From positions 1 through 30,818 of the IMG/VR virus record IMGVR_UViG_3300017786_000079: a stretch of DNA of 30,818 nucleotides; one strand, written 5' to 3'. Position numbers and translations under genes: made by a program. The first letter of the stretch is position 1. Each line of letters begins with the position of its first letter. Source of the DNA: a virus. This document shows, in pieces, positions 24,583-30,818 of this stretch. The notes under the pieces are model-generated. The model saw nothing but the letters and a program-made list of their open reading frames with translations. It did not search any database and had not been told where the DNA came from.

Positions 24583-25273
24583 TTACAACTTCTTTTACTT
24601 TATTAAATGTTGCTGTTTTTGAATTTATTAATTTAGCTGTCAAATCAACATATTCTCTATGACCATATTCTTTTATATAATCAGTATATTTTTTTATAGG
24701 TTTTTCTTCTTTAACTTTTTCAATATCTTTTATACTTTTACATTCATCAATTTTTTGTTTTAATATTTGAAATGATTGATTTAGCCATAACGAAACGCCA
24801 TCACCTTCTATTTCAGCTAAGCTATCATAAATAACTAAATTTAAATATTCTTCTAAACAGTATCTAAAAGCATATGTTTGTGCAGAGCCATAATCCCAGA
24901 CTGTGCCCTGATGTTCATTTTTTAAACCGGCAACAACTGGCAGTTGATAAAATTCTTCTAAAAATTGACCTGAATCAGCATGAACAATTCTTAATTTAAA
25001 TTTTACCATTTGAGGATTATTTTGATTTTCTGCTTGAGTAAAAAATAATAATAAACCTTCATTAGCTAAAGGTTTACTTATTGATTTTTTAATATCTTCT
25101 TTTGTTGCGAATAAATAATATTCTCCAGTTGTTCTATCTTTAAAAGCACCTTTGCCTGTTCCTATAATAGGTAGAAAATTTTGTTGTGCTTTTAATAACC
25201 TTTGATAAACTTCTACTTTTGTTGTTCTTAAAACCATATCTGAAACAGATTCGTTTTCTATTTGCTTGCTCAT
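24575..25273 (-). CDS. ERF family single-strand annealing protein
   Basis: 232 residues. Landmarks of the ERF recombinase family are in place: VYQRLLKAQQNFLPIIGTGKG near the start, YYLFATKEDIKKSISKPLANEG, LRIVHADSGQFLEEFYQLPV, and the diagnostic GSAQTYAFRYCLEEYLNL (about 127-144). ERF proteins anneal complementary strands, helping phage DNA circularise or repair. The C-terminal part (from about 165) is Lys-rich and variable. GGAG is 7 bases before the ATG. First gene of the leftward operon. Confidence 0.88.
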   Translation of the reverse strand: MSKQIENESVSDMVLRTTKVEVYQRLLKAQQNFLPIIGTGKGAFKDRTTGEYYLFATKEDIKKSISKPLANEGLLLFFTQAENQNNPQMVKFKLRIVHADSGQFLEEFYQLPVVAGLKNEHQGTVWDYGSAQTYAFRYCLEEYLNLVIYDSLAEIEGDGVSLWLNQSFQILKQKIDECKSIKDIEKVKEEKPIKKYTDYIKEYGHREYVDLTAKLINSKTATFNKVKEVVNE

Positions 25274-25281
25274 TGTTTACT

Positions 25282-25306
25282 CCTATAATTAAAAAAAATT
25301 AATAGG
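25282..25306 (-). promoter_or_regulatory. Stem-loop overlapping ERF ribosome binding site
   Basis: On the minus strand CCTATTAATT and AATTATAGG can pair (one bulge) across a T-rich loop. The 3' arm includes the first bases of the TAGGAG ribosome binding site of ERF, so pairing would hide it. Mostly A/T pairs, so stability is modest. Confidence 0.4.
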
Positions 25307-25329
25307 CTTTGTTCGGAGAATAAACTTAG

Positions 25330-25404
25330 CTGACTTTCTCGCATAACCTTTAAGAAACTCGAGTACTTAAAAGGATAACCCATTACGAGGTTTTAAATTG
25401 TCAG
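25330..25404 (-). promoter_or_regulatory. Three-helix nested inverted repeat in ERF leader
   Basis: Read on the minus strand: CTGAC/GTCAG (25404-25400 with 25334-25330), then CTCGT/GCGAG (25389-25385 with 25342-25338, one G-U), then CCTTTTAAG/CTTAAAGG (25374-25366 with 25354-25347, one bulge), with a loop holding the palindrome ACTCGAGT (25357-25364). The helices are parted by lopsided internal loops of 10/3 and 10/4 bases. The wobble pair works only for minus-strand RNA. An operator or origin hairpin in DNA is the alternative. Confidence 0.55.
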
Positions 25405-25410
25405 TACCTA

Positions 25411-25515
25411 CAAAAATATTATATATAATAATAAAGTATATGTATATAATATATACCATTAAAAGATAAAATATATTATAATATTAAATAGTTATAAAAA
25501 TTACTAAATATATCA
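25411..25515. other. Divergent, extremely AT-rich control tract
   Basis: About 105 bases of almost pure A/T between the leftward ERF operon and the rightward regulator/replication operon. It includes TATAAT at 25477-25482 (possible rightward -10), TATAAT on the minus strand at 25423-25418, and ATATGTATAT repeats. Low melting energy and position beside the initiator and helicase genes make it a candidate replication origin as well as a promoter region. No gene seen in 25274-25529. Confidence 0.5.
25418..25446 (-). promoter_or_regulatory. Predicted leftward promoter of ERF operon
   Basis: On the minus strand TATACA (25446-25441), 17 bases, TATAAT (25423-25418). A start about 7 bases on falls near 25411, just before the first helix of the structured leader. 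The -35 box overlaps the 14-mer at 25437-25450 that also occurs at 3329-3342. The tract 25411-25515 is nearly all A/T, so the match is weak by itself. Confidence 0.45.
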
Positions 25516-25529
25516 AGGAGTTATAGCAA

Positions 25530-25721
25530 ATGACGTTTAATGAATGGTTAGAATCAGAAAAAATAAGTATAGACGCAATTTCAAAAAAGCTTAATTTTAA
25601 TACTGCTACTTGCGCTAAATGGAAATATGGGCAAGCAATACCGCGAAAGCCAGATATGCTTAAAATTGTAAAAGAAACAAATGGAAAGGTAACGCCAAAC
25701 GATTTTTATGGAATTAACTAA
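25530..25721 (+). CDS. Cro-like helix-turn-helix regulator
   Basis: 63 residues. FNEWLESEKISIDAISKKLN, then TCAKWKYGQAIPRKPDMLKIV and KVTPNDFYG is the pattern of small Cro/XRE-type phage regulators. AAGGAG is 9 bases before the ATG. It is the first gene to the right of the divergent tract and probably binds operators there. No CI-like partner or integrase was found, so it need not mean lysogeny. Its stop overlaps the next ATG by one base. Confidence 0.85.
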   Translation: MTFNEWLESEKISIDAISKKLNFNTATCAKWKYGQAIPRKPDMLKIVKETNGKVTPNDFYGIN

Positions 25722-26302
25722 TGAGCTTTAGTGCTATGGCTTGGGCAGTAAAACAAGAAACAAAATCTCCAGTTTCTAAATTAGTATTATTAATGATTGC
25801 AAATTATGCAGATGAAAATGGAGAAGCTTATCCTAGTCAAGAACATTTAGCAAAATTATGCGAATGTACAAGAGTTTCAGTAAATAAACATATTAAGCAG
25901 TTAGAAAAATTAAATTTTATAACTATTAAAAAAACTAAAAATGGAATGTTTGGATATAATAAATATAAATTAAATTTAGGGTATGTAAATAATATTAATA
26001 TACTTAGTAAACAATATTTACATAATACTCAAGATATACATATATGCACTAAATTTGATATATTCTGGAATGAATGTCCTAGAAAAATTGGGAAGAAAAA
26101 AGCTGAATCAATTTATAAAAAACTAATTAATAAAAAAGAAGTATCAGAAGAATTACTTATAAAAGCTATGAAAAATTATAGCTTATCTGTAGCTAAAACC
26201 GAGTTAAAATATATAGTTCACCCAGTAACTTGGCTTAATCAAGGTAGATGGGACGACGAAATTATTAAACAGGAAAAAAATAAAAACTTTCAATTGGGGT
26301 AG
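25721..26302 (+). CDS. Replication initiator, O-like with winged-helix domain
   Basis: 193 residues. Residues 1-75 form a winged-helix (HTH_36-like) with KLVLLMIANYADENGEAYPS, then LAKLCECTRVSVNKHIKQLEKL. The C-terminal part (from about 108) has FDIFWNECPRKIGKKKAESIYKKL and IVHPVTWLNQGRWDDE, a module common in phage replication proteins that load a helicase. It should bind the origin and recruit the helicase made by the next gene, 3 bases downstream. Confidence 0.8.
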   Translation: MSFSAMAWAVKQETKSPVSKLVLLMIANYADENGEAYPSQEHLAKLCECTRVSVNKHIKQLEKLNFITIKKTKNGMFGYNKYKLNLGYVNNINILSKQYLHNTQDIHICTKFDIFWNECPRKIGKKKAESIYKKLINKKEVSEELLIKAMKNYSLSVAKTELKYIVHPVTWLNQGRWDDEIIKQEKNKNFQLG

Positions 26303-26305
26303 ACA

Positions 26306-27175
26306 ATGAGCAAAAAAATAGAAGGGCTATATACAGTACATGATATTAGAAATGCAGTAGTTGATTTATATTCCGGGAAAACTTCGCAACCTTATGATGT
26401 TGGCTTTGAGCCATTAGATGATTTATATAAAGTTTCACGTGGAACATTTCATGTTTGGACTGGAGTTCCAAATCATGGCAAGTCATCTTTTTTAGCTGAT
26501 GTAATAATGAATATGGCTAAAATTCATAATTGGAAGTTTTGTATATTTAGCCCGGAACATTCAATGGCAAATAATGTGAAACGTTTATGTGAAAAATTTA
26601 TGATGAAACCTTTTGATTATGGAATGAATGAAAGAATTACTAAAGACGAACTTGGAAAAAGTTTAACATTTATAAACGAACATTTTTTATTTATTGATAA
26701 AGAAAATGAAAGCCCAGATATAGGCTTTATTTTAGATGTTGCAAGAAAAGCAAAAGAAATATATGAAATAGATGGTTTATGTATTGACCCATATAATGAA
26801 ATTTCACCAAAGCGAGCTAGTAATTTAAGAGAAGATGAACATATTTCTAATGTTATTTCAGATATAAAAAGATTTAATAGAGAAACAGAATGTGTTACGT
26901 GGTTAGTAGCTCACCCTAGAAAAATGCGACGTGAAGAAGATGGTACATATCAAGTTGACGCTTATGATATTTCTGGCTCAAGTCATTTCGCAAATAAAGC
27001 TGATGTTATCGTAAATATAAATAGAATATTTGACCCGGAAAAAACTTTATTTCAAGTTAAAAAAGTAAGAGAAGCAGATTTATATGGCTCCATTGGAGTT
27101 GCTGAATTTAAATGGAATAATAAAACTAGGTGTTTTCATAGTTTACATAGTAACATCTGGAAAAAACATAATTAA
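26306..27175 (+). CDS. DnaB/Twinkle-like replicative helicase (RecA-fold ATPase)
   Basis: 289 residues, covering only the helicase domain. Walker A is GVPNHGKSS (53-61), the EH of FSPEH (about 82-85) is the expected Glu region, Walker B is DGLCIDPYNE (about 156-165), and WLVAHPRK (199-206) is the H/Q-type motif of DnaB-like enzymes. DISGSSHFANKADVIVNI is the family's late motif. No primase or DnaB N-terminal domain is present, so host primase is probably used. The ring helicase unwinds the phage replication fork. Confidence 0.88.
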   Translation: MSKKIEGLYTVHDIRNAVVDLYSGKTSQPYDVGFEPLDDLYKVSRGTFHVWTGVPNHGKSSFLADVIMNMAKIHNWKFCIFSPEHSMANNVKRLCEKFMMKPFDYGMNERITKDELGKSLTFINEHFLFIDKENESPDIGFILDVARKAKEIYEIDGLCIDPYNEISPKRASNLREDEHISNVISDIKRFNRETECVTWLVAHPRKMRREEDGTYQVDAYDISGSSHFANKADVIVNINRIFDPEKTLFQVKKVREADLYGSIGVAEFKWNNKTRCFHSLHSNIWKKHN

Positions 27176-27188
27176 TAGGAGACTAAAT

Positions 27189-27701
27189 ATGGCAACAGAA
27201 TTACCAGTTAAAAATATAGTTTTAAAAAATATAAATGAATTAGTTGAATATGACAGCAATCCTAGAGAACATAGTAAAGAACAAATTAAACAAGTAGCAA
27301 ATTCAATAAAAGAATTTGGCTGGACAATACCAATTTTAATTGATGAAAAAAATGAAATTATTGCCGGGCATGGAAGATTAATGGCAGCAAAAACTTTAAA
27401 TATAAAAGAAGTTCCTTGCTTAATAGCTTGGGGCTGGAGTGATAAACAAAAAAAAGCTTATTGCATAGCTGATAATAAACTTACAGAAAACAGCAAATGG
27501 AAATTTGATACATTAAAATTAAATGTTGAATTTTTAAGTGATGAAAACTTTGATTTAAATTTATTAGGATTTAATCAGTTTGAATTAAGTGGTATTTTAG
27601 AAGATGAGTTAAAAAATGATATTGGCTCAACAGAAATAAAAATTGAAGATTTTGATTTAAAACAAAAATGTCCAAAATGTGGTTTTGAATATGAAAAATA
27701 A
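27189..27701 (+). CDS. ParB/Srx-like nuclease-domain protein with Cys-pair tail
   Basis: 170 residues; I take the ATG at 27189, with AGGAG 8 bases upstream, over an upstream open frame inside the helicase gene. The ParB-like core has EYDSNPREHSKEQIKQVANS, then IIAGHGRLMAAK (58-68) and ADNKLTENSKW. The tail ends CPKCGFEYEK, half a zinc ribbon. In many phages this domain is fused to an adenine/cytosine-N4 DNA methyltransferase; here it stands alone and overlaps a C5 methyltransferase gene by 11 bases, suggesting joint work on phage DNA. Activity unknown. Confidence 0.8.
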   Translation: MATELPVKNIVLKNINELVEYDSNPREHSKEQIKQVANSIKEFGWTIPILIDEKNEIIAGHGRLMAAKTLNIKEVPCLIAWGWSDKQKKAYCIADNKLTENSKWKFDTLKLNVEFLSDENFDLNLLGFNQFELSGILEDELKNDIGSTEIKIEDFDLKQKCPKCGFEYEK

Positions 27702-28728
27702 AAATGCCTGGTTATTAACAGATTTAGAAAAAGTACCGAAAAATAATATAAAAGTAATGACAACGTTTTCTTGTGGCGGTGGCTCGTCAATGGGATATAA
27801 GCTTGCAGGCTGTGATGTTATTGCTGCCAATGATATTGACGGAAAAATGAAAGAGCATTATTTAGAAAATTTTAAAGTAAAGCATTATATACAAGCGCCT
27901 ATAATTGATTTATTAAATAAAGAACTCCCGGAAGAACTTTATAATCTTGATATATTAGATGGCTCACCGCCTTGTTCAACATTTTCTATGGTTGGTAATA
28001 GAGAAAAAGATTGGGGCAAGGAAAGATATTTTACAGAAGGTCAAAGTAAGCAAGTATTAAGCGATTTATTTTTTGATTATATAAAATTAGTAAATAAATT
28101 AAAGCCAAAGGTTGCAATAGCTGAAAACGTAAAAGGAATGATATTAGGTAATGCTAAAGGATATACAAAGCAAGTTATGAAAGAATTTGAAAATATAGGT
28201 TATAAACCTCAATTATTTTTAGTAAATGGTAAAAATTGTGGTGTGCCACAAGCAAGGGAAAGAGTGTTTTTTTGCTGTATAAGAAAAGACTTATTTAAAA
28301 AGAAATTAGAATTAAACATAAATGAACAAATAGTTTCAGTTAAAACAGCAACAGATGATATACAAGAATTAACTGAAGAAGAAAAAAGCTTTTCATATAA
28401 TGTGCCTGATTCAACAAAAAAACTTTATCATTTAGTAAAGCCCGGTAAAAACTTTGCTTCAGTTAAAAATGATGGCCGGGAGTTTTCAAAGTTTAGATTA
28501 AATGCTAATAAGCCATCTCCAACAATATGCGCTAGTTCGTATGGTCAGGTTATGCACTGGAACGAATGTAGAAAAATAACTGTTAGAGAATATATTAGAA
28601 TAGGAACTTTTCCAGATGACTATAAATTTAGAAGTAATCGCTTTGCAGTTTACTTAATTGGAATGAGTGTACCACCTAAAATGATGTATCAAGTAGCAAA
28701 AAATGTTTGTGAACAATGGTTGAAATAA
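27691..28728 (+). CDS. DNA cytosine-C5 methyltransferase
   Basis: 345 residues from the ATG at 27691 (a GTG 12 bases upstream is an alternative). Motif I is TTFSCGGGSSMGYKLAG, motif IV is DGSPPCSTFS with catalytic Cys95, motif VI is AENVKGM (ENV at 145-147), motif VIII is VPQARERVFF, and motif X is near YLIGMSVPPKMMYQVA. The recognition region lies between about 200 and 290. It methylates cytosine in a site I cannot predict, probably to protect phage DNA from host restriction. Motif I (SCGGG) departs from the usual F-G-G form, as in other phage C5 enzymes of this group. Confidence 0.92.
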   Translation: MKNKNAWLLTDLEKVPKNNIKVMTTFSCGGGSSMGYKLAGCDVIAANDIDGKMKEHYLENFKVKHYIQAPIIDLLNKELPEELYNLDILDGSPPCSTFSMVGNREKDWGKERYFTEGQSKQVLSDLFFDYIKLVNKLKPKVAIAENVKGMILGNAKGYTKQVMKEFENIGYKPQLFLVNGKNCGVPQARERVFFCCIRKDLFKKKLELNINEQIVSVKTATDDIQELTEEEKSFSYNVPDSTKKLYHLVKPGKNFASVKNDGREFSKFRLNANKPSPTICASSYGQVMHWNECRKITVREYIRIGTFPDDYKFRSNRFAVYLIGMSVPPKMMYQVAKNVCEQWLK

Positions 28729-28756
28729 TTTTATTTTTACTCTATAAAAGGTATAT

Positions 28757-29140
28757 ATGCCAAAAATAGTAAAGAAAACTGAAGAAAATTCTAAAATGGT
28801 AACTCAATTATCAGGGTTAGGAATACCTCACGACCAGATATGCGCTATTTTAGAAATAACAAAACCTACTTTATACAAGTATTATCAAGCTGAATTAATA
28901 AGAGGTAAAGCAGCAGCAAATTCTAAAGTTGCAGAAAATCTATTTAAAATAGCTACTGGAACAGGTCGCGAGGCAGTTACCGCCGGGATATTCTGGTTAA
29001 AAACTCAATGTAATTGGACAGAAAAACAAGTTTTAGAGGTTAAAAATGCAACAGAAGAAGATGACAAGTTTAAAGAACTTATCAAAGACATTCAGCGAAC
29101 TAAACTATCAGAAAAAGATAGCAGCGATATTACTCACTGA
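28757..29140 (+). CDS. Small terminase subunit
   Basis: 127 residues. A helix-turn-helix (LGIPHDQICAILEITKPTLYKYY, about 22-46) is followed by a helical oligomerisation part with AENLFKIATG and AGIFWLKTQCNW, a pattern of small terminases of alphaproteobacterial phages. It binds phage DNA and starts packaging. Its last 95 bases overlap the large subunit in another frame. Confidence 0.8.
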   Translation: MPKIVKKTEENSKMVTQLSGLGIPHDQICAILEITKPTLYKYYQAELIRGKAAANSKVAENLFKIATGTGREAVTAGIFWLKTQCNWTEKQVLEVKNATEEDDKFKELIKDIQRTKLSEKDSSDITH

Positions 29141-30329
29141 TTGGTATTCAAAAGCCAGAAAAAATCAAATAGTAAATGAAGATGATGGATATAATATTCA
29201 TTTATTTTTAGCGGGTAGAGGTTGGGGAAAAACACTTACTGGAGCTTATGATATTATTCAATATTGTATATTAAATCCCGGTGTTGTCTGTGGCGTTATT
29301 GCGCCAACATATGGAGATTTAAAGCGTGTTTGCTTTGCTGGTGAATCTGGAATACTTGGCATTATTGATAAAGCTTTATTAAATGATTCTGGTTATAACA
29401 AATCAGCTAATGAAGTAGAGTTTTTTAATGGCTCAAAGCTTATAGGTTTTCCTGCAATTGAGCCAGATAGATTGCGAGGAGTTCAATTCCATAGAATATG
29501 GTGCGACGAATTAGCTTCTTGGCGTTATCGTGAAACATTTGATAACTTAATGATGGCTTTAAGATTAGGTGAAAATCCTAAATGTATTATAACAACAACA
29601 CCTAGACCAATAGCATTAATAAAAGAATTAGCAATTCGTTCAGATACAAAAATAATTAAAGGTAGCACATTTGAAAACGTTGATAACTTAGCGCCTAGTG
29701 CAATTAAAATGCTTAAGGAAAGATATGAAAATACTAGAATTGGCAGACAAGAACTTTATGCAGAAATATTAGAAGATATTGAAGGTGCTTTATTTAATGG
29801 TCCTAACATAGAAAAAAATAGACAAGAACAAATGCCAGAAATGCAAAGAATAGTAGTAGCAATAGACCCTGCTGTAACTTCAAATGAAACATCAGATGAA
29901 ACTGGAATTATTGTTTGCGGTAGAGGAATTGATAATAGATATTATGTTATTGAAGATGGCTCTGGAACTTATAGCCCAGATGTTTGGATAAAAAAAGCAA
30001 TTCAGTTGTATTATCACTATAAGGCAGATACTATAATAGCAGAAACAAATAACGGAGGGGATTTAATAGAAAAGCTTTTACGAGTTCAAGATGTAAACGT
30101 ACCATATAAAAGCGTAAGAGCAACACGAGGAAAATTTTTAAGAGCCGAGCCAATATCAAGTTTATATGACCAGGACAAAGTAACGCACTTAAAATATTTT
30201 AAAGAATTAGAGGAACAAATGTGTCAATATACACCTAATAGTATTAAATCTCCGGATAGGTTAGACGCTTTAGTTTGGGGCATAACAAGTCTTTTGAGTT
30301 CTGGAAAAGCAGTTTATAAAATTAGTTGA
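29046..30329 (+). CDS. Large terminase subunit (ATPase and nuclease)
   Basis: 427 residues if translated from 29046; a second ATG at 29061 is as likely. Walker A is LAGRGWGKT (55-63), Walker B is IWCDE (151-155), and a coupling motif TTTPRP is at about 184-189. The nuclease half has AIDPA (Asp274), VIEDGSG (302-308), an AETNNGGD segment and the late acid pair in DRLDALVWG (404-412). It belongs to the GTA gp2/terminase_6 group. Headful-type packaging is usual for that group and would fit circularly permuted DNA. The portal follows 10 bases on. Confidence 0.93.
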   Translation: MQQKKMTSLKNLSKTFSELNYQKKIAAILLTDWYSKARKNQIVNEDDGYNIHLFLAGRGWGKTLTGAYDIIQYCILNPGVVCGVIAPTYGDLKRVCFAGESGILGIIDKALLNDSGYNKSANEVEFFNGSKLIGFPAIEPDRLRGVQFHRIWCDELASWRYRETFDNLMMALRLGENPKCIITTTPRPIALIKELAIRSDTKIIKGSTFENVDNLAPSAIKMLKERYENTRIGRQELYAEILEDIEGALFNGPNIEKNRQEQMPEMQRIVVAIDPAVTSNETSDETGIIVCGRGIDNRYYVIEDGSGTYSPDVWIKKAIQLYYHYKADTIIAETNNGGDLIEKLLRVQDVNVPYKSVRATRGKFLRAEPISSLYDQDKVTHLKYFKELEEQMCQYTPNSIKSPDRLDALVWGITSLLSSGKAVYKIS

Positions 30330-30339
30330 GAGGTAAAAA

Positions 30340-30818
30340 ATGGGATTATTCGATAAATTTAGAAATGAAGAAAAATCTGATTTAAATATTAAAGAAGCGC
30401 CAAAAGTAATTATTAATAAAATAAATGCTTACGAAAGTAAAACCTTACGAAAGTATAAACAATATGCAACTGATGGTTATCAAGAAAATGCAATTGTATA
30501 TAAATGTATTAGTATGATTGCAAACAATGCTTCATCAGTTAAAATAAATTTATTTTCTGGTGATAAAAAAGTTGAAAGCCACGAGCTATTATCATTATTA
30601 GAAAGACCTAATCCTTTACAATCTGGAGTTGAATTTTTTCATTCATTAGTCAGTTATTTATTAATCTCCGGAAATACTTATATTTTAAAAGATAAAGAAG
30701 TTGGCATACCAAAAGAATTATATTTATTAAGGCCAGATAGAATAGATATTGAAGCTAGCAGCTCAATGATACCTGACAGATATTGCTATAAAATTAATGG
30801 TAAAACTATTGAAAAATA
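30340..30818 (+). CDS. Portal protein, 5' part (continues at base 2)
   Basis: The start is MGLFDKFRNEEKSD with GAGAGG 6 bases before the ATG. It includes NAIVYKCISMIANNASSV and LLSLLERPNP, then FFHSLVSYLLISGNTYI, all standard HK97 portal N-terminal landmarks. The frame runs off the window end and is continued from base 2, since 30696-30818 equals 1-123. See the entry at 2-1804 for the rest. Confidence 0.95.
   Translation, partial: MGLFDKFRNEEKSDLNIKEAPKVIINKINAYESKTLRKYKQYATDGYQENAIVYKCISMIANNASSVKINLFSGDKKVESHELLSLLERPNPLQSGVEFFHSLVSYLLISGNTYILKDKEVGIPKELYLLRPDRIDIEASSSMIPDRYCYKINGKTIEK
30696..30818. repeat. Terminal direct repeat, right copy
   Basis: Identical to 1-123, base for base. Trimming one copy gives a circle of 30,695 bases. 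Confidence 0.95.

Noticed and set aside
25330-25404. tRNA or known riboswitch in the divergent region
   Set aside because: No T-arm sequence, acceptor end or anticodon arm, and no match to riboswitch motifs I know; it is reported as an unassigned structured element instead.
25530-25721. Cro-like regulator as evidence for lysogeny
   Set aside because: No integrase, excisionase, attachment site, ParA/ParB partition pair or CI-type repressor was found; small Cro-like regulators also occur in lytic phages.

Overview
The window appears to be one complete, circularly permuted genome of a small tailed phage (siphovirus type). Its last 123 bases (30696-30818) repeat its first 123 exactly, so the unique length is 30,695 bases, and the portal gene runs across the artificial ends. 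The DNA is very AT-rich. The head and tail genes resemble HK97 and alphaproteobacterial gene-transfer-agent families, the holin is a 3TM GTA type, and the tail fibre start is common in marine phages. Together these suggest a phage of an AT-rich marine or freshwater alphaproteobacterium, possibly SAR11-like; the host is inference. I saw no integrase, tRNA, rRNA, CRISPR array or insertion sequence.

Layout. (1) 28757-30818 and 1-3263: small and large terminase, portal with a long C-terminal extension, M15 peptidase (likely endolysin), Ref-like HNH nuclease, MuF head protein. (2) 3264-5240: a cassette of seven small genes with a possible promoter in front and a clear terminator behind. (3) 5306-7951: prohead protease, major capsid protein, probable decoration protein, Lys-tailed small protein. 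(4) 7960-14085: tail hub, an RTX-acyltransferase (HlyC)-like protein, a J-like tail tip protein, tail fibre. (5) 14096-19817: connector, head-tail joining, tail completion, tail terminator, tail tube, G/GT chaperone with a -1 frameshift, tape measure, distal tail protein. (6) 19799-22843: two exported proteins and a lysis-type set of small membrane proteins including a 3TM holin. (7) 22896-25273, minus strand: a 2OG-Fe(II) oxygenase, an SSB-like protein, ERF annealing protein and small genes. (8) 25274-25529: a divergent control region with nested inverted repeats. (9) 25530-28728: Cro-like regulator, O-like replication protein, DnaB-like helicase, ParB-like protein, C5 DNA methyltransferase.

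How it fits together: the divergent region drives a leftward recombination operon and a rightward replication operon that reads on into packaging, head, tail and lysis genes. Replication probably uses an origin-binding initiator and a phage helicase with host primase. ERF, an SSB-like protein and Ref form a recombination set.

The most notable signals are: near-total absence of GATC and complete absence of GATGC/GCATC, with Asp and Gly codons switched to avoid them; a HlyC-like protein next to the tail tip gene; relocation of the tail-tip block to directly after the capsid genes; a structured, possibly dimerising leader before ERF; and an intrinsic terminator abutting the ribosome binding site of the oxygenase gene.
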